From: JALYUA01 sp038229875
GTDB taxonomy: Bacteria > Acidobacteriota > Thermoanaerobaculia > UBA5066 > Gp7-AA6
Reading direction: 5' to 3'
Length of the DNA: 54,573 bases
NCBI GenBank assembly: GCA_038229875.1
Contig: JBBROA010000011.1
Coordinates: forward strand, 1-54,573
Of the stretch, positions 24,309-30,397 are shown one piece after another. How positions within the stretch are numbered: position 1 is the first letter of the stretch; every line of letters begins with the position of its first letter. Made by a program: the position numbers and the translations under genes. The notes beneath the pieces are model-generated. The model saw nothing but the letters and a program-made list of their open reading frames with translations, made no database searches and was not told the origin of the DNA.

Positions 24309-25850
24309 ATGCGTCGGATCGTCCTGGCAATACTTTTTGTTTCGGTTCTTTCGGTCGCTTCACCCGCGGGACAGGCTTCGGAGAGCTTCAGCGCCGCTTC
24401 CGCGCCGCCAATTCGCTTCGAGCCGTACTCGATCGTCTCGCCGTGGGGCGTTGCCGTAGTCCCGGCGCAGCTCGGACGCATGACCCTCCCCGAAGACCGC
24501 GCGGGCGGGTCTCCGCGCCGGATCGAACTCGCGTTCGTGAGGATCCCGAGCACCGCGCGTCGTCCCGGCTCCCCGATTGTGTGGCTCGCCGGGGGCCCGG
24601 GATGGTCCGGGACCGCCGACATCGACACTCCTCTTCTCCGGCTTCTCCTCGATCTGCGCGCTTTCGGTGACGTGATCGTCCTCGACCAGAGGGGAACGGG
24701 CCTTTCGACGCCTCGGCTCGACTGCCCGGGCCGGATCGATTTTCCCCCCGGGATCCCGCTCGACCGTGCGGGAGCCCTGGCGGGGCTCGAGGCCGGCGCC
24801 ACGGCGTGCGCAGAGTACTGGCGGGGACAGGGCGTGGATCTCTCCGCGTACAACACGAGGGAGAGCGCCGAGGACCTCGACGACCTGAGGCGCGCCCTCG
24901 GCGTCGAAAAAGTGAGGCTCCTCGCAGGAAGCTACGGCACGCACCTCGCGCTCGCGATGATCAGGAGCCACGCCGGGCGCGTCGAAAACGCCACGCTCTT
25001 CGGCGTGGTGGGACCGGACCATCTTCGCCGCGTCCCGTCAGCTTCGGATCGTCAGCTGGAGGAGATCGGGCGGCTCGTCTCGCGAGACCCGAAGCTGAAC
25101 GGGCGGGTGGCGGATCTGCCGGCTCTCGTGCGCCAGCTGCGGGACCGGCTCGGTGCGCATCCCGTGACCGTGCGTCTCGAGACACGGGAGTCCGGCCCGG
25201 TCTCCGTCGTGGTCGGCAAATTCGATCTCGAGTGGTACGCGCGCGGCCTGCTCTCTTCGCGCGATTCCATCGCGCGGATGCCTGCGGTGTTCGCGGCGAT
25301 GGACGCGGGCGATTTTCGCGAGCTGGGAGCCGCGGCCCTGGCGTGGCGGTCGAGCCCGATCCCGCCCGCGGCGGCCTTCACGATGCGATGCGCGTCCGGC
25401 GCGTCCCGGGATCGAGCCGCGCGGATCGAAGCGGAGAGGACACGGGCGATCCTCGGGGACGCCTCCGACCTGGCCGAGGACCGGATCTGCCGCGCGTGGG
25501 GCGTCGCTCCCATGTCCGAGGAGTTCCGGTCGCCCGTGGTGTCGAGAGTGCCGGCGCTCTTCGTGAGCGGCACCCTGGACGGCGACACCCCGGAGGGCAA
25601 TTCGGAGGAGGTAGCGCGCGGATTTCAGAACGGCGTTCGGCTCTCAGTCGATGGCGCCGCCCACGGGATGCTCGGGTTCGAAGATCGTGAGACACGCGCG
25701 GCGGTCCTCCGCTTCGTCGATACCGGCCGGGGCCGATCCGGGAGAGTCTTTCTTGCGAAGCTGACGTTCGAAGCCATTCCGACGGAGCCGGCCGGGTGGC
25801 TCGCGGGGGGAGCTCCTCAGGCGGTCGCGCTCTTCGGGGGAAGGCCGTGA
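24309..25850 (+). CDS. Exported alpha/beta hydrolase (S33/TAP-like peptidase)
   Basis: 513 residues; ATG 24309 follows a strong GGGAGGT. Signal peptide (MRRIVLAILFVSVLSVASPA). Alpha/beta-hydrolase fold: oxyanion loop WLAGGPGWSG, strand VIVLDQRGTGLSTP, nucleophile Ser in AGSYGTHLAL, Asp in SGTLDGDTP and His in GAAHGM, so the triad is complete. The layout with a GGPG loop and the TAP-like C-terminal region matches tripeptidyl-aminopeptidase/prolyl-aminopeptidase relatives. It likely removes N-terminal residues from peptides in the periplasm. It is alone on its strand and converges with the PilZ gene 10 bp away. Confidence 0.88.
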   Translation: MRRIVLAILFVSVLSVASPAGQASESFSAASAPPIRFEPYSIVSPWGVAVVPAQLGRMTLPEDRAGGSPRRIELAFVRIPSTARRPGSPIVWLAGGPGWSGTADIDTPLLRLLLDLRAFGDVIVLDQRGTGLSTPRLDCPGRIDFPPGIPLDRAGALAGLEAGATACAEYWRGQGVDLSAYNTRESAEDLDDLRRALGVEKVRLLAGSYGTHLALAMIRSHAGRVENATLFGVVGPDHLRRVPSASDRQLEEIGRLVSRDPKLNGRVADLPALVRQLRDRLGAHPVTVRLETRESGPVSVVVGKFDLEWYARGLLSSRDSIARMPAVFAAMDAGDFRELGAAALAWRSSPIPPAAAFTMRCASGASRDRAARIEAERTRAILGDASDLAEDRICRAWGVAPMSEEFRSPVVSRVPALFVSGTLDGDTPEGNSEEVARGFQNGVRLSVDGAAHGMLGFEDRETRAAVLRFVDTGRGRSGRVFLAKLTFEAIPTEPAGWLAGGAPQAVALFGGRP

Positions 25851-25860
25851 AGATCCGGCG

Positions 25861-26184
25861 CTAACTCCGGGGAGCGGCGAGCTCGTCGTACTCGGGAGGG
25901 TGCTCGGGCGCGACGCGGAGGACGAACCCCGACGGGATCAGGGTGCGGAGCGCGCCGGGAGCCCGGAATGTCCGCACGACGGTGCCTTCGACCGGGATTG
26001 TCTTTCCTCCGGGCGCATGGAGCAGGGCGCGAATCACCTTACCGATGCGCGGAATGCGGACGGTCCGGACGAACATGCCGCTCTGCGAGAGGTCGTTGGT
26101 AAAGCCGGTCGTTCTCGACAGAGTCGTGTCGAAATCGACTAAGAGCCGGCAGCGACGGCGCGGAGCTTCCCGCTTTTCGGACAT
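25861..26184 (-). CDS. PilZ-domain protein (putative c-di-GMP receptor)
   Basis: 107 residues that are essentially one PilZ domain. The N-terminal basic motif REAPRRRCR corresponds to RxxxR and NDLSQSGMFV to the D/NxSxxG box, the two parts that clasp c-di-GMP. VEGTVVR and GFVLRV are the closing strands. Such stand-alone PilZ proteins bind c-di-GMP and act on partner proteins in motility, exopolysaccharide or development. No diguanylate cyclase is nearby. The start ATG 26184 lacks a clear ribosome-binding site. An upstream GTG (26229) would add 15 residues that fall in a direct-repeat region and is not chosen. Confidence 0.85.
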   Translation of the reverse strand: MSEKREAPRRRCRLLVDFDTTLSRTTGFTNDLSQSGMFVRTVRIPRIGKVIRALLHAPGGKTIPVEGTVVRTFRAPGALRTLIPSGFVLRVAPEHPPEYDELAAPRS

Positions 26185-26206
26185 TCGCCGTGATTGACTC
26201 AAGAAA

Positions 26207-26240
26207 CACGCCAGATCGGAATGAAGCACGCCAGATCGGA
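26207..26240. repeat. 14-bp direct repeat pair upstream of the PilZ gene
   Basis: CACGCCAGATCGGA occurs at 26207-26220 and 26227-26240, two turns of the helix apart (20 bp start to start). It lies 23-56 bp before the PilZ start codon, an operator-like position. Confidence 0.5.
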
Positions 26241-26314
26241 CGCTTCACCCGTGGCCCGGGCGAAGCAGGTCTCCCGTCTCGCGGCCGGCCGGGCAGGCCT
26301 CGCGGCGACGCTGA

Positions 26315-26344
26315 AAAAAGAGCGCCCGGCCGGGCGCTCTTTTT
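26315..26344. terminator. Bidirectional palindromic terminator
   Basis: A perfect inverted repeat with 15-bp arms centred at 26329/26330 (core GAGCGCCCGG/CCGGGCGCTC), flanked by an A-run and a T-run so that it can work on either strand. It lies just after the stop of the minus-strand gene 26369-26881 and is its likely transcription end. Confidence 0.85.
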
Positions 26345-26368
26345 CCTGTGAGCGGATCAGCCTGAACC

Positions 26369-26881
26369 CTAGAACATGCCCGGACGGCCCCCCCTCAAGG
26401 ACAGGTTTCTCGCTATCGAGGCGATCGCCATCGTTCCGAGGACCTTCACGAGGGTCGGGTGCTGTGCATAGAAGCCCATAGCCTTGTGGAAGATGTCGGG
26501 CTGGTTGTCTTTTGCGTAGGTCGCCACGCGCGCGACGTCCTGCGGCGTCGCCGTTGTCGGGTCGGTCGCGACATTGGGCGAGGCTCCGAGGCTTCCGAGG
26601 AGTCCGGGAAGGCTCGCTCCGGAGGCGCCGAGTCCTCCGAGCAGGGTGCCGAGAAAACTGCCCCGCTGGGTTGGTGTCATCTGCTGCGCGCTCTCCTCGA
26701 TCTTGCGTTCGACATGGGGGGTGTCGAGTTGACCGACCGCGGGTCCGATGACGGAAGCGAGCTCGTCCTGAGGAACGGCATTCGCGATTTCGTCGTAATG
26801 GGCGCGAGCCTGCTCGCGGTCCGGTGTCGCATCGCCCTGATACTGCTTCAGGATATTTCCAATTTGATCAACGATGGCCAT
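26369..26881 (-). CDS. Uncharacterised 170-residue protein (DUF937/YidB-like)
   Basis: AGGAGG six bases before ATG 26881 fixes the start. An N-terminal helical part (IVDQIGNILKQYQG, ARAHYDEIANAVPQDELASVIGPAV) leads to a Gly/Leu-rich stretch (FLGTLLGGLGASGAS) and a C-terminal segment with a mildly hydrophobic helix (PTLVKVLGTMAIASIARNLS). There is no signal peptide. The alternating helices with Gly-rich loops recall the DUF937/YidB type, but this is a weak resemblance and the function is unknown. It is a single gene with its own terminator. Confidence 0.6.
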   Translation of the reverse strand: MAIVDQIGNILKQYQGDATPDREQARAHYDEIANAVPQDELASVIGPAVGQLDTPHVERKIEESAQQMTPTQRGSFLGTLLGGLGASGASLPGLLGSLGASPNVATDPTTATPQDVARVATYAKDNQPDIFHKAMGFYAQHPTLVKVLGTMAIASIARNLSLRGGRPGMF

Positions 26882-26938
26882 GGGGATCCTCCTGAACCTG
26901 ACAAAGCAAGACCCGAACCAACAATCGAGGGAGGGTCA

Positions 26939-27604
26939 TCAAAAGAGCCGCGTCCGGAGGCTCTCCAGGCGTTCTTCGAGCTGCGAACGCAACCCCCTGC
27001 CGAGACCTCCCGCGCTCAATGCCCGCTCCAGCGCGGCGCGATCGACCGGATGAAAATACAGCAGCGCGATCAGGTCCGAAATCGAGAGGGCGTTTTTCTC
27101 TCGACGCGTTCGCTCGATGGAATCGCCCGCTCCGACCTCGCCCTCCTCGAGAACCCTCAGGTAGAAGCCGAGCCGGCCGCTGGCGAGAAACGTCTTCAGA
27201 AATCGCGCCGATCCGACGCGCAACCCCAGCTTGAAACAGGGCGTGCGGGGCTTCGTGACCTGAACGACGGCGGTGCCCACGCGATAGACGTCTCCGACCG
27301 CCACGTCGTCTTCGAGCAGGTCCCTCGTGGTGAAATTTTCCCCGAAAAAGCCCGGCGGCAGAGGCTCGCTCGAGCCGAGGTGGGCAGACCAGTGCGCGGC
27401 ATGCTCGGCGCTGTATGCGTAGACGGCCTGCTCCGGGCCCCCGTGGTACCGGCGGTCGACCTGCACGTCTCCGACTAGCGACTCCCGGAGCAGGGCCACG
27501 CGCCCAACGGCAGGGTCCTTGAAGATCCCGGTCGGGACGTTCCGGCCGCGCGCCTGGAGCACGCCGGGGACGGCGAGATTCACGGAAAGCAGCCGAGGGA
27601 TCAT
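26939..27604 (-). CDS. MOSC-domain protein (YiiM-like)
   Basis: 221 residues from ATG 27604; a longer frame exists but encodes antisense of the next gene. The fold is a MOSC beta-barrel: GDVQVDRRYHGGPEQAVYAY, GFFGENFTT, the conserved Cys in KPRTPCFKLGLR and LGFYLRVLEEG. The C-terminal part after ALSISDLIALLY is a helical 3-alpha-type tail found in YiiM. Members bind molybdenum cofactor or its sulfurated forms. YiiM/YcbX reduce N-hydroxylated compounds such as 6-hydroxylaminopurine with an electron donor. Because the window also encodes a molybdenum hydroxylase, a cofactor link is possible but the genes are 23 kb apart. Confidence 0.88.
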   Translation of the reverse strand: MIPRLLSVNLAVPGVLQARGRNVPTGIFKDPAVGRVALLRESLVGDVQVDRRYHGGPEQAVYAYSAEHAAHWSAHLGSSEPLPPGFFGENFTTRDLLEDDVAVGDVYRVGTAVVQVTKPRTPCFKLGLRVGSARFLKTFLASGRLGFYLRVLEEGEVGAGDSIERTRREKNALSISDLIALLYFHPVDRAALERALSAGGLGRGLRSQLEERLESLRTRLF

Positions 27605-27664
27605 CGAAATGCAACTATGGCCCGCACCGGAGAATGGATTCACGGCCGGGAAGGGGAGGGCTCG

Positions 27665-28561
27665 ATGGCGGATCAGGACGGAATCGGATTCGTGGGGACG
27701 GGGCGCATGGGAGAGCCGATCGCGCGGAGTCTTCTCCAGGCCGGACATGCGCTGACGGTCTGGAATCGCAAGCGCGAGAAAGTCGCGGCGCTCGTTGGAG
27801 ACGGTGCTCGTGAAGCCTGGGATCCCGCGGAAGTCTGCTCCCCGGGCGGCGTCGTCTTCACGATGCTTTCCGATGACCGTGCGCTCGATCAGGTCGTCGG
27901 AAGCCGCGGGTTTCTCGATCGCCTCTCGCCGGGCGGCGTTCATATCTCGATGAGCACCGTCTCGCCCGAGACGAGCCGCCGCCTGGCCGAGCGGCACGCG
28001 GACGGAGGGAGCGCGTACGTCGCCGCTCCGGTCTTCGGCCGGCCGGACGCGGCGGCGGCGCGCAAGCTGTGGGTGTGTGTCTCGGGCGAAGCGCCCGCGC
28101 GGGAGCGCGCGGCGCCGCTCCTCCGGGAGGTCGGCCAGGGCGTCTTCGACTTCGGCGACGATCCCGCCGCCGCGAACGTCGCGAAGCTCTGCGGCAATTT
28201 CCTGATCGCCGCGGCGATGGAGGCGATGTCGGAGGCTTTCACTCTGGGAGAGAAGAACGGGATCGATCCGAACCGGCTCGTGGACCTCTTCGGCCGAACG
28301 CTCTTCGCCTGCCCGATCTACCAGAACTACGGAAAGACGATCGCAGACCGGAGTTTCACGCCCGCCGGGTTCGCGCTGCCGCTCGGCTTGAAGGACATGA
28401 GCCTCGTTCTCGCCTCCGCGACCTCGTCGAAAACCCCGATGCCCCTGGCGAATCTGGTGCGCGATCGCCTGCTTTCCGGAATTGCGCGCGGCCGGGAGGA
28501 CCTCGACTGGAGCGCGCTATCACTCGGCGCGCGTGAGGAGGCGGGGCTGCCTGTCGGCTAA
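27665..28561 (+). CDS. 3-hydroxyisobutyrate dehydrogenase-family NAD(P)-dependent oxidoreductase
   Basis: 298 residues from ATG 27665, preceded by GGAGGG. Rossmann motif GFVGTGRMGEPIA, substrate loop MSTVSPETSRRL, GGSAYVAAPVFGRP corresponding to the DAPVSGG block, and the catalytic Lys in NVAKLCGNFL with the Asn nearby. Family enzymes oxidise 3-hydroxyisobutyrate, tartronate semialdehyde, glyoxylate/succinate semialdehyde or act as imine reductases. The substrate cannot be assigned. Since SAYVAAP replaces the usual DAPVSG, it falls in the wider YfjR/GLYR-like branch. It converges with the TPR gene, their stops overlapping by 3 bp. Confidence 0.85.
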   Translation: MADQDGIGFVGTGRMGEPIARSLLQAGHALTVWNRKREKVAALVGDGAREAWDPAEVCSPGGVVFTMLSDDRALDQVVGSRGFLDRLSPGGVHISMSTVSPETSRRLAERHADGGSAYVAAPVFGRPDAAAARKLWVCVSGEAPARERAAPLLREVGQGVFDFGDDPAAANVAKLCGNFLIAAAMEAMSEAFTLGEKNGIDPNRLVDLFGRTLFACPIYQNYGKTIADRSFTPAGFALPLGLKDMSLVLASATSSKTPMPLANLVRDRLLSGIARGREDLDWSALSLGAREEAGLPVG

Positions 28562-29673
28562 GAGACGGTGTCTTCGAAGTAGCCGTGAAGCTTGCGCAGC
28601 GCGCCGCGGTCGATCGACCGGCGGCGAAGCGACTCGCGAAGCAGGGACATCGCCGCAAACCCCTCGGGGACCATCTTGAACTCGTCGATGATCGGAAGCG
28701 CGGCGCGAATTTCCCACTCCGCCTGGCGTTCCTGTCCCGTTTCGAGGAGCAGATCGGCGATCATGAGATGGAGGGCCGCACCTTCCGCGGGAAGCTCGAT
28801 TCGAGCGAACTCCTCCTGAGCGGACCGAAAGGCCTGAATCGCGTCTCCGCCACGATTCTGGCTCCTCATCAGGACCCCCACTCCGGAATAGAGTTTTCCC
28901 AGTGCTACCCGATTGTTGGAAGACTGAAGGATCGGCTCTGCCTCAGCAATGAGCTTTGCCGCGATGTCGGCATGCCCGAACTCGGAGCGAAGTTGGATCA
29001 GACACACGAGCGCTGTCCCAATCATCCTTGCGCTGTTCAGGCTCCTGGCTTCGCTGTAAACGGCCTCGAGAATTGGCAGCGCCTCCTCTGGACGATCGAG
29101 CTCTCTCAGCGCGACGGCCTCCAGGTAGGTGCACTTCAGAGCCATTTCCTTTGCGCCGCTACGAAGAAAGGCGTCGCGAAGGGGTGGGGCGAGATGGAGG
29201 ACGTCCGGCAATTGCCGCTGCTCCAGGCTCAATGCGAGGCGTTGGTAAGAGACGCGGGCAATATCGCCTCCCAGGTTGGCGGTAGACAGGAACCACGCCT
29301 GAGCTCGATCAAACCAGGCACGCGCTTCGTCCACCTTGAAAACGACCCTGAGGGCGGTACCAGCCAGGAGCGCGAGCTCTCCGAGGTAATATTCGCGCTC
29401 GTCAAAGAGAAAAGCGTTATCGGAACCCGTCCGAGACCTCAACAGATCGTAAGCGGCGACAGCGGCGCGTGCCATCTTCGCCGGGGCGCCTTCCATTCGG
29501 TTTTCGATGAGTTGGCACAGGGCAAGAAGGGTCTCGGGTTGATCGAAGCCGTTCGAGGACCCTACGGAGGCATTCGCGAAATCAGATTCCAGGAACGCTT
29601 CAGCGCAAACTCGGGCCTCTTCCGGTGACGCGGAACTGAGGGGCTTAGGAAACGGAATGAGCTCGCCGGTCAT
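28558..29673 (-). CDS. TPR-repeat protein of the peptide/sigma-like module
   Basis: 371 residues, all-helical, without signal peptide. Helix pairs repeat about every 35-45 residues from residue 65 to the end, e.g. YYLGELALLAGTALRVVFKV, LALSLEQRQLPDVLHLAPPL, LYSGVGVLMRSQNRGGDAIQ and LMIADLLLETGQERQAEWEI, which is the pattern of a TPR solenoid. An acidic N-terminal piece (SPEEARVCAEAFLESDFANA) precedes it. TPR solenoids bind peptides or partner proteins; in Gram-positive RRNPP regulators they bind signal peptides, but no DNA-binding domain is fused here. Its start overlaps the stop of the upstream sigma-like gene by 4 bp (ATGA), so the two are translated together. The gene looks less GC-rich than its neighbours. 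Function unknown. Confidence 0.75.
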   Translation of the reverse strand: MTGELIPFPKPLSSASPEEARVCAEAFLESDFANASVGSSNGFDQPETLLALCQLIENRMEGAPAKMARAAVAAYDLLRSRTGSDNAFLFDEREYYLGELALLAGTALRVVFKVDEARAWFDRAQAWFLSTANLGGDIARVSYQRLALSLEQRQLPDVLHLAPPLRDAFLRSGAKEMALKCTYLEAVALRELDRPEEALPILEAVYSEARSLNSARMIGTALVCLIQLRSEFGHADIAAKLIAEAEPILQSSNNRVALGKLYSGVGVLMRSQNRGGDAIQAFRSAQEEFARIELPAEGAALHLMIADLLLETGQERQAEWEIRAALPIIDEFKMVPEGFAAMSLLRESLRRRSIDRGALRKLHGYFEDTVS

Positions 29674-30029
29674 GAGGGCGCTGACGAAGATCGGATCTGA
29701 TTCAGAAGGGCGACGGCGATTTCCTCCGGGGGTCGGGGCAGCTGGGGTGGCAGCCCGTCCGAAACGCTAGCGGCGAGAAGTCTTGCGGATTGGAATGCAC
29801 CCGCATATTTGCAAGCGACAAAGATCAGCTGATCTCGGAGTTCGGCGGATTTTCGGATCCCGCCACCCGCTCGACGCGTGACACGGTGAAACCAGAGCGC
29901 GAGTGTTTCCTTGAACGCGTCCGCTTCCTCTTCGTTGAATCCGTAATACCCGGTCAATGCGGCATGAATGACAGGCAGACTGTCGTCGAGCACGAGAAAG
30001 ACATCGTCTCGATTCGAGGGCTGTTTCAT
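29670..30029 (-). CDS. Small sigma-70 region-2-like protein
   Basis: 119 residues. ATG 30029 directly follows an in-frame stop, so it is the only start. The middle (residues about 20-75: LPVIHAALTGYYGFNEEEAD, KETLALWFHRVTRR, LIFVACKYAGAFQSAR) has the spacing and residues of region 2 of an ECF sigma factor (an EEADD-QE-like block followed by basic helix and a second helix). Region 4, which reads the -35 box, is absent. It may therefore be a degenerate sigma factor, an anti-sigma-like partner or an unrelated helical protein. It has no signal peptide. It is coupled to the TPR gene by ATGA overlap and lies 79 bp after the 45-residue peptide gene on the same strand. I infer rather than see its function. 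Confidence 0.6.
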   Translation of the reverse strand: MKQPSNRDDVFLVLDDSLPVIHAALTGYYGFNEEEADAFKETLALWFHRVTRRAGGGIRKSAELRDQLIFVACKYAGAFQSARLLAASVSDGLPPQLPRPPEEIAVALLNQIRSSSAPS

Positions 30030-30108
30030 CTAAGTTGTTCTGGGTAACTGCAAGGTGCACACCATGGGCTCCTCGAAGCATACCCCCAAGCAACGGAGCG
30101 ACTTACGA

Positions 30109-30246
30109 TTAAATCGGGACCGGCGATTGCACTTTGATGACAAATTTGTGCTCTCTGTCACCCACGTAGAGACGATCCTTGCGCTCCGCTGTCGTCTGCT
30201 CGTTCTGTTCCTGGGGAACCTGCGCTGGGGTGTTCGTCGGGGGCAT
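30109..30246 (-). CDS. 45-residue peptide gene heading the sigma-like/TPR module
   Basis: ATG 30246 has a strong ribosome-binding site (AAAGGAG, seven bases away), and the frame ends at TAA 30109-30111. The peptide is Pro/Gln/Glu-rich in its first half (PPTNTPAQVPQEQNEQTT) and then reads ERKDRLYVGDREHKFVIKVQ, ending SPVPI. It has no signal peptide, no Cys and no membrane helix. Two things support a real gene: the near-ideal start signal and a position at the head of two coupled genes. A longer frame over the same bases (30030-30296) encodes Arg-rich sequence without a start signal and is rejected. It could be a signal or ligand peptide, a RiPP-type precursor without processing enzymes nearby, or a regulatory leader peptide. 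Not tested. Confidence 0.55.
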   Translation of the reverse strand: MPPTNTPAQVPQEQNEQTTAERKDRLYVGDREHKFVIKVQSPVPI

Positions 30247-30279
30247 GGACGATCTCCTTTCAAAAAAGAATCGGGAAAC

Positions 30280-30309
30280 TTGACAAATTGAATCACAAGT
30301 GTGTTTTAG
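30280..30309 (+). promoter_or_regulatory. Candidate promoter for the metalloprotease gene
   Basis: A consensus -35 box TTGACA (30280-30285) with a weak -10 TTTTAG (30304-30309) at 18 bp spacing, in the 151-bp divergent spacer before ATG 30398. The weak -10 keeps confidence low. Confidence 0.35.
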
Positions 30310-30397
30310 AGGTCTGTCCGCTCTTGGACGGGGTTCGTGAACGGGCCTCCCGCGATAAGATCCTGGCCGCTAACTCGTTATGACTTCGGAGGTTACG

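Noticed and set aside
30030..30296. 88-residue minus-strand frame over the peptide gene
   Set aside because: Basic, low-complexity sequence without ribosome-binding site; the 45-codon frame has a strong one.
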